Shown here piece after piece: positions 1 to 7,845 of a stretch of 64,000 nucleotides of DNA. This DNA comes from Seminavis robusta (Eukaryota > Bacillariophyta > Bacillariophyceae > Naviculales > Naviculaceae): positions 1 through 64,000 of the forward strand of contig CAICTM010000097.1 of NCBI GenBank assembly GCA_903772945.1, written 5' to 3'. The notes under the pieces are model-generated. The model was not told the DNA's origin. It made no database searches and was given only the letters and a program-made list of their open reading frames with translations. The translations under genes and the position numbers were made by a program. Position 1 is the first letter of the stretch. The number at the start of each line of letters is the position of its first letter.

Positions 1-252
1 GGGAGGTGGTGGATTTTTTGTGTGGAGGTGTATCTATGAAGGCTACTAGCATTGGAACCGGCGGCTTGTTCAGTGATGGTGGGAATCGAAATCGAAAGAC
101 TATTGCTGTTGTTCGTGGCAACTATTTCCATGGGAGCTGCTCCGTTGGCAATAGCAATGGTTGCTGCTTCTACAATGATAGACAAAAGATGAAACAAACA
201 GTTTCTTTAAGAGTAAATCCATTACAAGCTAAGCCAAGGCGGAAGCCAATGT
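1..252. other. Window edge, no supported gene
   Basis: This stretch holds only a short unsupported open frame on the plus strand. It is probably the downstream flank of the minus-strand gene that ends at 253. Nothing convincing is seen. Confidence 0.4.
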
Positions 253-1021
253 CTAAGGACCACCTTCCTTCTTGATCTTCTTACTCTTTTTCATCATTTC
301 CACCATCAAATTCTTGCCAGTGATGTTGGTCGTCTTTTCCAAGCCGACCTCAGCAAGAGTGCCTTTGACAAAAGCCCTCCAAATGACAATGACTTCCGTG
401 TTCGTCTCGGTGGTACCATCGCAATTGTCTTTTGTGAAGTCGTATGGGACAGGCAGCATTGTGAGCTCACCATCCATGCCGCCACCGTTGAAGTGCTCAT
501 TGCTCAAGACCAGATTGAGGTGATCAAAAGCAATTGTTGTGTCCTTTGTAGGAAGCTTCTTAACGAGTGACGTGACAATGCCTTCGAAGGTCTCACACAA
601 CTTTGTCGAGTGGAACTCGTCTTTATTGGCCTTGAGGAGGCCAATCCATTGGGGAGCAGCACGGAGCCATCCTGTGGTCTTGGACGGACCTGTAATCACA
701 ATGCTTTGGTTAGCATTCTTGCCGTTTGTGACAATCTTTGCCTTCAAATGTTCGATCTCCTCAGGATGGGTTCCAGGACGGGCGATCACAATGGCCATTG
801 CTTTCTTCGTTCCAATCCTTTCATCATTGGTAATGTCCACAATAAAGTCACCGTGTGCTGCAGCATTGTTGAGATTCGCAGGGAAGCACTCATCGCCATC
901 ATCTGTAAGAAGGCAGCGAATGAGTTGCAACATAATGAGTTAATAGATGGATGCATGCAATGATAACATGATGTGAGCAACAACGGAGTATTCGCTCACT
1001 CTTGTTGGCTTCTCCTTTCAT
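253..1021 (-). CDS. Hypothetical protein, two exons
   Basis: I do not recognise the family. The main frame (253-902) is open and protein-like but begins at no suitable ATG. A clean GTGAGC donor at 999 and a CTTCTTACAG acceptor ending at 903 define a 97-nt intron, and the upstream exon (1000-1021) supplies an ATG and the residues MKGEANK in matching phase. The product is about 223 aa, rich in N, D, T and K, with a lysine-rich C-terminus (KKSKKIKK). No signal peptide or membrane segment is visible. It lies 12 bp downstream of the next minus-strand frame, so the two could be parts of one gene, though the stop at 1033 argues against it. The exon structure is well supported; the function is unknown. 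Confidence 0.55.
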
Positions 1022-1032
1022 GCGAAGGAATT

Positions 1033-1738
1033 TTAGGGGGCTTGCAATGTTTGTAGACGCCATTTTTGCTGAAAGATCTTCGATAGAGGACTGTTGAAGT
1101 CGTTGAGCTCAAGTTGTTTCCGTTCAAGTTGGGGAGGGGACACCACGGGGATATAAGTCGCTGGTGGAATCGATGGAATGGTTTCACTTCTAGCAGCCAA
1201 GGTTGGAGCTGAGTTGTCTTCTTGCTCTTTGTCTACCTGAATAAGGGATTCAAGAGGCACGGAGTAGTAAGGAGATTTGGCAATCCTTTGGCGTTTCTTT
1301 TCAAAGTCATCCGCACTCGATCGCTTCCATCGGTCAACTAGCCAGCGAACTCTGAAATGAAGATGAGATCGCTCGACTCCAAGATCCATGGGATAACGAG
1401 CACAAAGACCGGCAAGAGCTTGGTTGTCGTGTGACACTAATTTCGGGCCACCAAGAGGATCAAGGAGCCGTAAGAGGAGCGCCTTTTTGGGCATTGGGAG
1501 CCCCTCTTTGGGAAGATCCCAGTCGCATGCGTAGGGCGATTCCTCGACACTGAAATCGGGAGATTGTTTCTTTCTTTTTGATTGCTTGGTTGCACTCACC
1601 TTTTTTGGGTTCACTCGGCTTGGTGGAAGGCTTGGATTGTTGTGGTTCGGAATATGGATCGTCTTGAGCTGAATCAAAAAGATCGTCTCCCAAGTCTTGT
1701 CCTATCGAGGCCTTTGTTGATCGGATTCGAAGTTGCAT
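1033..1738 (-). CDS. Hypothetical protein, spliced, model uncertain
   Basis: The 3' frame (1033 to about 1677) looks coding, with segments such as ACDWDLPKEGLPMPKK and a basic, tryptophan-containing middle (HFRVRWLVDRWKR), but it has no ATG at its beginning. A second minus-strand frame with an ATG at 1738 gives an acidic, Q/S/P-rich N-terminus and overlaps it. Joining the two needs an intron of length 1 modulo 3. Removing 1550-1595 (GTGCAA to TTTCAG, 46 nt) keeps the frame and gives about 219 aa. A stronger-looking donor (GTGAGT at 1599) with the same acceptor would break the frame. Family and function are not recognised. Confidence 0.4.
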
Positions 1739-1959
1739 TGTGAGCACGAGTGACAACCAAGCAATCAATAAAAAATGAAAGGATAATTGCTCTGTTTGAA
1801 CCAAATCAGTTTATCATGAAAATTCCAATGCCTGGACCTAATTGTTTGAAAAAGATCGTTTCAGCCTCGATATCCTCTTAGGAAATTGCTTGGCAACAGA
1901 AGCAACAGAAAGCAACCGAATCCAACAGCAGGGTTGATTGTCAAGTTCCACATCCTAGC

Positions 1960-2655
1960 ATGCCACCGAAAATGAGAGCAGCCGCCAAGAAAGGTAAAGG
2001 CAAGGATCCTCCTCCTCCCACGCGTCCTCCTTGCACGCTCAATGGCGCTGATTGGGGAGCAAGCGACGCAAAACACCGAATCGTACAAGATCTTCTTGAT
2101 GGCATCATCCCACATGACAAAAAACTCGATATCGAAGACGTCTTCAACAAGATGTACAAAGGCCGTCCCGAGTTTGCCGATTTTCCTTGGGACTTTGAAA
2201 GGTACAAGGACCGCATTGAGCGCCTTCAAAAGGCAGTAACCAGACTCAAATGGTCCCGAGATTATGATGAGGAATGTCTTGTTGAAGCCAGAGCCAAATA
2301 TCCAAGACGGACCGAGTACCCAAATGGTAAAAAGATTTGGTGGCCCGGATGCCCCGCCGACAAGGCTCTTGAAACTGACATGGCAGCTGGACTGCATAAG
2401 GAGAAGACACCCAAGGAGATGAGGGAGGGCAATCCCCTCTATCAAGAGTTCCCACAGCGTGTCTTGAGCAAGAAGATCGATCAAAAGAGGGAAGCAGTGA
2501 AGCCGTACGGAAAGAATCCAATGCAGGTGGCCGATGAAAAAGCTCAAGAGAAGGCCGCCGGGAAGTCAAAGAAGAAGAAGAATGGCGCCAAGGTCAAGAA
2601 CCGTCCAGAGCTCAGCCGTGTGGGCCAAGTAGAGGCCTACAAGAGTAGTAAGTAA
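1960..2655 (+). CDS. Hypothetical basic protein
   Basis: This is a single-exon protein of 231 aa starting at an ATG with a second in-frame ATG five codons on. The head is basic and proline-rich (KKGKGKDPPPPTRPP). The middle is rich in aromatic and charged residues and contains WKIW-like and YPRRTEYPNG segments. The tail is strongly lysine-rich (KSKKKKNGAKVK). The composition suggests a nucleic-acid-binding or nuclear protein, but I recognise no domain. It is divergent from the minus-strand gene starting at 1738, with about 220 bp between them. Confidence 0.6.
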   Translation: MPPKMRAAAKKGKGKDPPPPTRPPCTLNGADWGASDAKHRIVQDLLDGIIPHDKKLDIEDVFNKMYKGRPEFADFPWDFERYKDRIERLQKAVTRLKWSRDYDEECLVEARAKYPRRTEYPNGKKIWWPGCPADKALETDMAAGLHKEKTPKEMREGNPLYQEFPQRVLSKKIDQKREAVKPYGKNPMQVADEKAQEKAAGKSKKKKNGAKVKNRPELSRVGQVEAYKSSK

Positions 2656-2712
2656 TGCAATAGTAGCGTTAACAGCGTCCAAAGCAATGGCTTTTCGTCA
2701 TCTTGATAGTGC

Positions 2713-2868
2713 TGAAATCGTGAGTTGAAATCGCGAGTTGAAATCGCGAGTTGAACGAGTCAGTGTGCGACAATCACGAGTCACCGCGAGTTGAATCGCA
2801 AGTCACCGCGAGCTGTGTTTTAGGGCGCGAGTTAAATCGCGAGTTGAACGAGTTCATGTGCGACATTA
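2713..2868. repeat. Diverged short tandem repeat
   Basis: The unit is GCGAGTTGAAATC with variants (CGCGAGTTGAACGAG, CACCGCGAGTTGAATCG). A longer unit, ending GAACGAGT then CATGTGCGACA or CAGTGTGCGACA, occurs twice. This looks like replication-slippage DNA and has no coding frame. Confidence 0.6.
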
Positions 2869-2950
2869 GTAAATTTTAGCGATTTGAACGGTTGAACCCA
2901 GTGTAAAGCCACGTAATCGGGGGACTTCCAGCCCAGGTCAGGGCAGAGCA

Positions 2951-2977
2951 GCTACCGGTATTACTAGTACCGGTAGC
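2951..2977. repeat. Perfect inverted repeat (hairpin)
   Basis: Arms GCTACCGGTA and TACCGGTAGC are separated by a 7-nt loop. It sits in the intergenic DNA upstream of the CapZ-like gene and belongs to the ACCGGT palindrome class seen across the window. Confidence 0.6.
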
Positions 2978-3234
2978 AGAATCTTATCATGAAGGCGTTT
3001 TGAATGATGTCATCCTGATGAGTGAACGTGAACGTGACTCGACTCAAAAGATCCTCTGGATCTTTCGATCTCTTTGCTTATCAAAGAGCCGAAGCCTAAG
3101 CAGCGATTCCGACATTGCTTTGAAGACAAAGACTGCTTCAGAGTTCACGTATACCACTTGCTCATTTCAAGCACTCGCTGTGCCAACGTTGACACTATTA
3201 CCAGTCTTCAGGATCTTATAAAGGAAAGGACACC

Positions 3235-4437
3235 ATGTTCAAGAAAATCAAAGGTGCTCTTGGTGGGAAAAAGAAGAAAGAGGACTCTCACACTGAAGAA
3301 GCGTCTTCACCCCCAGTGGCCTCGACCCCGCCTCCAGCAGCACAACCCGATCCAGTACCAGCGCCAGCTCCTGTTCCTCCTCCTGCTGCTGCAGCGCCTC
3401 CTGTAGAAGTACCCGTTCCCGTGGCGCCACCCCCACCCGCTGCTGTTGCCCCGCCTCCACCTGCTGCTGTTGCCCCTCCACCACCAACACCGGCTCCTGC
3501 TCCACAACCACCCAAAGCACGGATTGTCCCACCACCGGCTCCAGCACCACGTCCTCGCCCGGTCCCTCCTCCTAGAAGAGATGTGGCATCGGCGCCCATT
3601 AAATCCGCCACAGTACTGACGGCGTCCGGGATCGCGGATGATGCCAAATATTCGACCAGTGTTCCCGGTGGTATTCCAGCTCCCGACTATGCGGTCGCCA
3701 GAAGCAATTTGCCCAAGGAAACACACTTCCGAACCCCAGAACCTCTGGAGTATGTCCGTAAATTGGTCGACACGGCACCCGCTGGTTTGTTGGCCAGCAT
3801 TGTGGGAGATATTCAAGATGTCGCCTATGGATACATGGATGTCGATTTTCTACGCGACCTGCAAACCAAGGATCAACAGAAAAAAGGCATGGCCATGGGC
3901 GTGGCCCAACATCACGCCTTGGGACCGTATCTGGCACAAGAAATTTCCAATTATCAGACACAAAAATATTCTCCCCGTAACGTCACATTTTATCGAAATA
4001 TTGGTCCCGGATCCAAACCGAGCGAACTCATCGTGAACACCCATGCCGAATTGTTGGATGGCAACAACTCACGGACGGGAGAGTGGAGTGCCGAGTGGAC
4101 CGTCAATGCCGAATCCTGGGCTCAAGCCGAAATGTCGGGACAAGTCCAAACGAGAGCATGGTGTTACGAAGACTCGACGGCACACATGTCGGCCACGCAA
4201 ACGTTTGGACCCACGGTGGTGGCAGCCACCACTCAAGAAGTACCGCTCGCAAAAGTCATCATGCTGCAGATTATTCAATGGGAAAAGGAAATGCTGACGG
4301 CACTGAATGCCGTCTATGAAGACGAAATGGATGCCACGCTCAAAGCCATTCGAAGAACCTTGCCCATTACCAGGACACGGTTGAAGTGGGATCTGATTGC
4401 CCAGCGTGCTGTCAAGAAACGAGAAATGAAGGGTTAG
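3235..4437 (+). CDS. F-actin capping protein alpha subunit-like with polyproline head
   Basis: The product is 400 aa. Residues about 130-400 resemble the alpha subunit of the CapZ heterodimer, which caps actin barbed ends. The strongest match is the C-terminal block LKAIRRTLPITRTRLKW, which parallels FKALRRQLPVTRTKIDW of animal CapZ-alpha. Other matches are GEWSAEWTV and an acidic CYEDSTAHM strand. Family members are usually about 280 aa, so the first ~115 residues are an addition: a basic start (MFKKIKGALGGKKKK) and a long run of PPPP/PPAP/PAPAP blocks. Such polyproline can bind profilin or SH3-like modules; that role here is inference. The ATG follows a purine-rich leader. No beta subunit is seen nearby. 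Confidence 0.75.
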   Translation: MFKKIKGALGGKKKKEDSHTEEASSPPVASTPPPAAQPDPVPAPAPVPPPAAAAPPVEVPVPVAPPPPAAVAPPPPAAVAPPPPTPAPAPQPPKARIVPPPAPAPRPRPVPPPRRDVASAPIKSATVLTASGIADDAKYSTSVPGGIPAPDYAVARSNLPKETHFRTPEPLEYVRKLVDTAPAGLLASIVGDIQDVAYGYMDVDFLRDLQTKDQQKKGMAMGVAQHHALGPYLAQEISNYQTQKYSPRNVTFYRNIGPGSKPSELIVNTHAELLDGNNSRTGEWSAEWTVNAESWAQAEMSGQVQTRAWCYEDSTAHMSATQTFGPTVVAATTQEVPLAKVIMLQIIQWEKEMLTALNAVYEDEMDATLKAIRRTLPITRTRLKWDLIAQRAVKKREMKG

Positions 4438-4649
4438 TGCGACTCGGCTCTCCGCGGATACGGGTGTGCGCAACTTTTTGTTTGTCTCCTTTTTGTTCCT
4501 TTCATCAAAGGTTCAACGAGATCTTTTTGTCAATTTGTCCGTGTGAAGACATTGTTTCTTCTAACTGTCAATAATCCTAGAGAGTGTGTGTGTGTTATGT
4601 TTTCGAGAGAACAAGAAAAGCCAGGATGCTCGCCGGGACCATCATCAAC

Positions 4650-5711
4650 TCATCTGGCTCTCGGAAAGGTCTCTCGTGCCCATTGAATAGTCGCTTCATC
4701 ACCAGAAATTAGAGCAGCACACAAAACTTTGTCTCCAACACAGGGACACCCATTCTCATAGGCCCATTTTACTGTTTCAAAGTGCCCTTTCCTGGCTCCA
4801 CTTGTACAAGTGAATCGATCCCATGGACACCCATTTGCTCGAGCCCATTTCAGCAATCCCAGTTGGCCTCCGATAGCTGCTGCAGAGCAAACCTTTGCAT
4901 TTGGGCATCCATTTTCAAGGGCCCACTTCAGTAATTGCACACGCCCATGAAAGGCAGCCCAAAAAGAAGCATCTTTATACCATGGATAGTCATTTTTAGG
5001 GGCCCATTTCAGGACATCCAGGCGACCTTCTTCCGCCGCTGCCCTACAAGTTTCACCCCATGGGCATCCATTTTCATGAGCCCATTTGAGTATTCTCAGT
5101 TGTCCAGTAAAAGCAGCTCCAAAGCAAACATCTTCATTTGGGCATCCGTTTTCAAGGGTCCACTTGAGCGCTTCCAAATCCCCCGCCGCGGCAGCACCAG
5201 CAGCAGCTTCCTTATTCCATGGGCATCCATTTTTATGGGCCCATTTCAGGACATCAAAGTGTCTATACACAGCAGCAACAATACAAGCGTTTGCATCCCA
5301 AGGATACCCCTTCTGTCGAGCCCATTGTAAAACTGAAAGACTTCCTCTTCTGGCCACCAAGGTACCAACTTCATCATACCGGTCTGCATTTTCCTTTGTA
5401 TCGCGCTCCCAAAACTCAGCGCAGCCCACACTCGAAAAGGCTGCAAAGTCGAGAGTGTCGGTGGGTTTGGCGGTACGCTTTCCGCTACTAGTAGTGGTAC
5501 CTTCTGCCTTCACCATTGGAGGCTTTTTCTTACATGTACTAGTACAATAAGAGGTGTACAAGTCTTTCAGACGGTGATTGCCACCAGCAACAAAGACAAA
5601 GTGTCCCATTCCAAGATACGGAAAAATCTTGTTCACTCAAATGTCATCCTGTTCCAAGAAGCTCTCAGCATGGGATGATATCGCAGTATGACTGAACAGA
5701 GCAGCGGACAT
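4650..5711 (-). CDS. F-box-like ankyrin-repeat protein with in-frame TGA
   Basis: From about residue 105 on, the product is a run of algal/giant-virus-style ankyrin repeats with the recurring unit LKWAxENGCPW and alternating CAAAxGG helices (about nine units). The N-terminal part, IFPYLGMGHFVFVAGGNHR, resembles the F-box-like start of this diatom family. The frame from the ATG at 5709-5711 runs through FLEQDDI and meets TGA at codon 25 (5637-5639), then continues open to the stop at 4650. TGA may replace TGG. Without readthrough the first usable ATG (5607-5609) gives about 319 aa lacking the start of the F-box-like helix. It may be a recent pseudogene, a sequencing error or a shortened protein. 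Partners and substrate are unknown. Confidence 0.6.
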
Positions 5712-6122
5712 GACAATTGATAGGTTAGAATAGCTAGCTAGAAAAAGTGGAACTCGATGATTTCTGATGCTGTTGCTTCTAAAGTTTGTGAATGCAAAAA
5801 ACCGGCGAAACTATGCATCGTGGAGATCCACGATCTGTTCCCGTGGAAACTTCGCATTTGCTCCGTCCTTTTCACGCTGAAACCAACGCCGAAATCTGCA
5901 AGAACCAGACTATGGTCATCAACGAAGACAAACTGCTGGCAAGACAAGCAAGTGAGTGGCAAGCCATTCCTCTTCCTCCCTTTGAATCAATCCCGAGAGT
6001 GAATCGAAGACGACCAAATGCGACGTCCGAAAAGGTGTTACATTTTGTAGTGCAGGCTCAAACTTCTACCATGGTACTGGCTAGTAGCTAGCTAGTAGGG
6101 ACATGTCGCCAAGTAAGTTCCT
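5712..6122. other. Intergenic, no supported gene
   Basis: Small open frames occur on both strands but none shows protein-like features or an intron that extends it. Several CTAGCTAG palindromes are present (about 5735 and 6085). Confidence 0.4.
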
Positions 6123-7535
6123 TCAAGGAGCACTTTTAATCTTTTCCTGCAAACATTGCAATAGCTTTAATTTTTCGGCAGCCTCTCGCACGTCCGTTCG
6201 TTTCTGCCCATGCCATCGTCGGGCATTGGGATGCGTGTTGCTACCAGCATGCTGTTTCTCGTGATCCTCCAACGTCCGTTGCGCTTTTTGGAGTGCTTGC
6301 ACACATTTCTGCACGGATGTGTCCAACTCGAACCATTTGGCGGGATGGGTCGGAGTACACAACCCGGCTAGATCGGTGCCATAATTCATGGAAAACCACG
6401 TTTCCCAACCACACTGCGGAGCCTGACTGATACAAACAATCATGGCCAACAAGGCGCGTCCATCGATGCATCTGCCTAGGTATTTGGTCAGATTGGTTCC
6501 ACATTGTCGTGGTGCCATGTAGGGTTTTTTGGTTTTGTGTAGCGACGTGGCCATTTTGATTTCTTTGCAAAATTCAAACAATTCGTAGTTGATCAGACAG
6601 CCTTCTTCGTATGCCGTCATGGTTTCTCCTCTGTACAATTTGTAAAAGGCCGTGGCACCACTCCCTTGTAGATTGTCCTCTCCCGTTCCTACTTTGGAGG
6701 GTCGTTCGGCCCCGGCCAAATCGACCAAGTGAAATTGGGTTTGTCGAAAACGTGAGGCGTCGTCGTCATATTGGAGTATGGTAAAGAGAATGGCACAATG
6801 GGATCGACTGGATCCGGCATGATCGTCCTGGGTATGATTCATGTGAGTTCCCCGCGAACTCCGTCGTGCCAGGATTTTTTCAATAATCTCCCAGATATCC
6901 GTGGGAGTTGTCAGTACCACGCGTCGGTAGCCCGCTGGTTTGTTGTGGGCATCCAAACGAACGGTGTTTTGATCCGTATCATCTTGTAGCAGATCGACAA
7001 TCATGGCGAGATAAAACTCCATGGCGGAAATGGCAATGACAGTGGTGGATTGTGGCAATTTGGCAAAGAGTTCCAATGTCAATCTCGGCAAAATGCCCCA
7101 GTTGGGGTCAATTGAGTTGGTGGTTGCAGATTGTTGTTTCAAGGACGGTTCAAATCCAAAAATGGTAACAGTCTTTCCAGTGCCTGTCTGACCGTAACTC
7201 AAGAGCATGGCATCATTGTGTGTCACAACTTGTTGGACCAATGCTGGCAAGACAACGTTGTAGACGTGTTCTTGTGTCGAGTCGGGAGCAAAGACTTGAG
7301 TGGGAAACCTGTATTCGTTGGATCCCTTGCTGAACATGTACTGTGTGTTCAACGTAATGGACGTGTCACTGTAGCCTGCCAGAGACTTGGCCACTCCAGG
7401 AGCATCTTGATCATGGCCGGATCCGTCAAAGACGGTGGGGCGGATGCGAACGTAGACATGGGAAGGAACTAACTTTACTGAGTCTGCTGAATCGTCTTTC
7501 TCTTCTCTATTAGATTGCTTCTTCTTCTCTATCAT
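6123..7535 (-). CDS. Divergent kinesin motor-domain protein
   Basis: This is a 470-aa single-exon kinesin with an N-terminal motor. Visible are the start of the motor (HVYVRIRP, about 27-33), the P-loop GQTGTGKT (115-122), switch I SSRSH (242-246) and switch II DLAGAE (272-277), so ATP binding and hydrolysis look intact. The microtubule-facing part after switch II is unusual: where most kinesins have INKSL..ALGxVI and SKLTRLL, this has INYELFEFCKEI and TNLTKYLGRC. Little follows the motor: a short basic helix of about 70 aa (QKAQRTLEDHEKQ, AAEKLKLLQCLQEK) that may form a coiled coil. The cargo tail is very short for a transport kinesin. Cytoskeletal or flagella-independent roles cannot be separated. 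The ATG at 7535 is the natural start. Confidence 0.85.
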   Translation of the reverse strand: MIEKKKQSNREEKDDSADSVKLVPSHVYVRIRPTVFDGSGHDQDAPGVAKSLAGYSDTSITLNTQYMFSKGSNEYRFPTQVFAPDSTQEHVYNVVLPALVQQVVTHNDAMLLSYGQTGTGKTVTIFGFEPSLKQQSATTNSIDPNWGILPRLTLELFAKLPQSTTVIAISAMEFYLAMIVDLLQDDTDQNTVRLDAHNKPAGYRRVVLTTPTDIWEIIEKILARRSSRGTHMNHTQDDHAGSSRSHCAILFTILQYDDDASRFRQTQFHLVDLAGAERPSKVGTGEDNLQGSGATAFYKLYRGETMTAYEEGCLINYELFEFCKEIKMATSLHKTKKPYMAPRQCGTNLTKYLGRCIDGRALLAMIVCISQAPQCGWETWFSMNYGTDLAGLCTPTHPAKWFELDTSVQKCVQALQKAQRTLEDHEKQHAGSNTHPNARRWHGQKRTDVREAAEKLKLLQCLQEKIKSAP

Positions 7536-7845
7536 TCTAATAGTTCTGGAACAGCCATTAGCATGACCCTTGCCATTGGGTATTATTTGTATTTGTAGAA
7601 GTCAAGGGGTAGCAAGTACGGTACTCTAGCTATAGTAGTCTCGCTACTAGCTAGCTAGAGCCAGTGCCATGACCAGTGATGACAAAACAAAAAATGGGAC
7701 GAAAGTAAAAACTTCCTTTGTTGAACTCATTTACCACGGTGAGTGGAACTCCACGATCTTTCCATCACGTGGAAAAGTTTGAAGGCGAAGATCTGGTTCT
7801 CACTTTTGACCATCGCTAGCTAGATAGTGAATTGTGGATTGGACC

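Larger units (their letters stand above)
2656..3234. other. Intergenic with repeats and hairpin
   Basis: There is no supported gene here. The stretch contains a diverged tandem repeat (2713-2868) and a perfect hairpin (2951-2977). The final 30 bp hold the leader of the CapZ-like gene. Confidence 0.5.

Noticed and set aside
1550-1599. GTGAGT to TTTCAG, 50 nt, as the intron of the hypothetical gene at 1033-1738
   Set aside because: The sites look good but the join leads to an early stop; a 46-nt intron with a weaker donor keeps the frame.
3248-3816. Long minus-strand frames in the CapZ-like gene
   Set aside because: Gly/Gln/Arg-rich shadows of the polyproline codons on the other strand.
5637-5639. 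TGA as selenocysteine in the ankyrin gene
   Set aside because: No selenoprotein relative and the expected residue by context is not cysteine.
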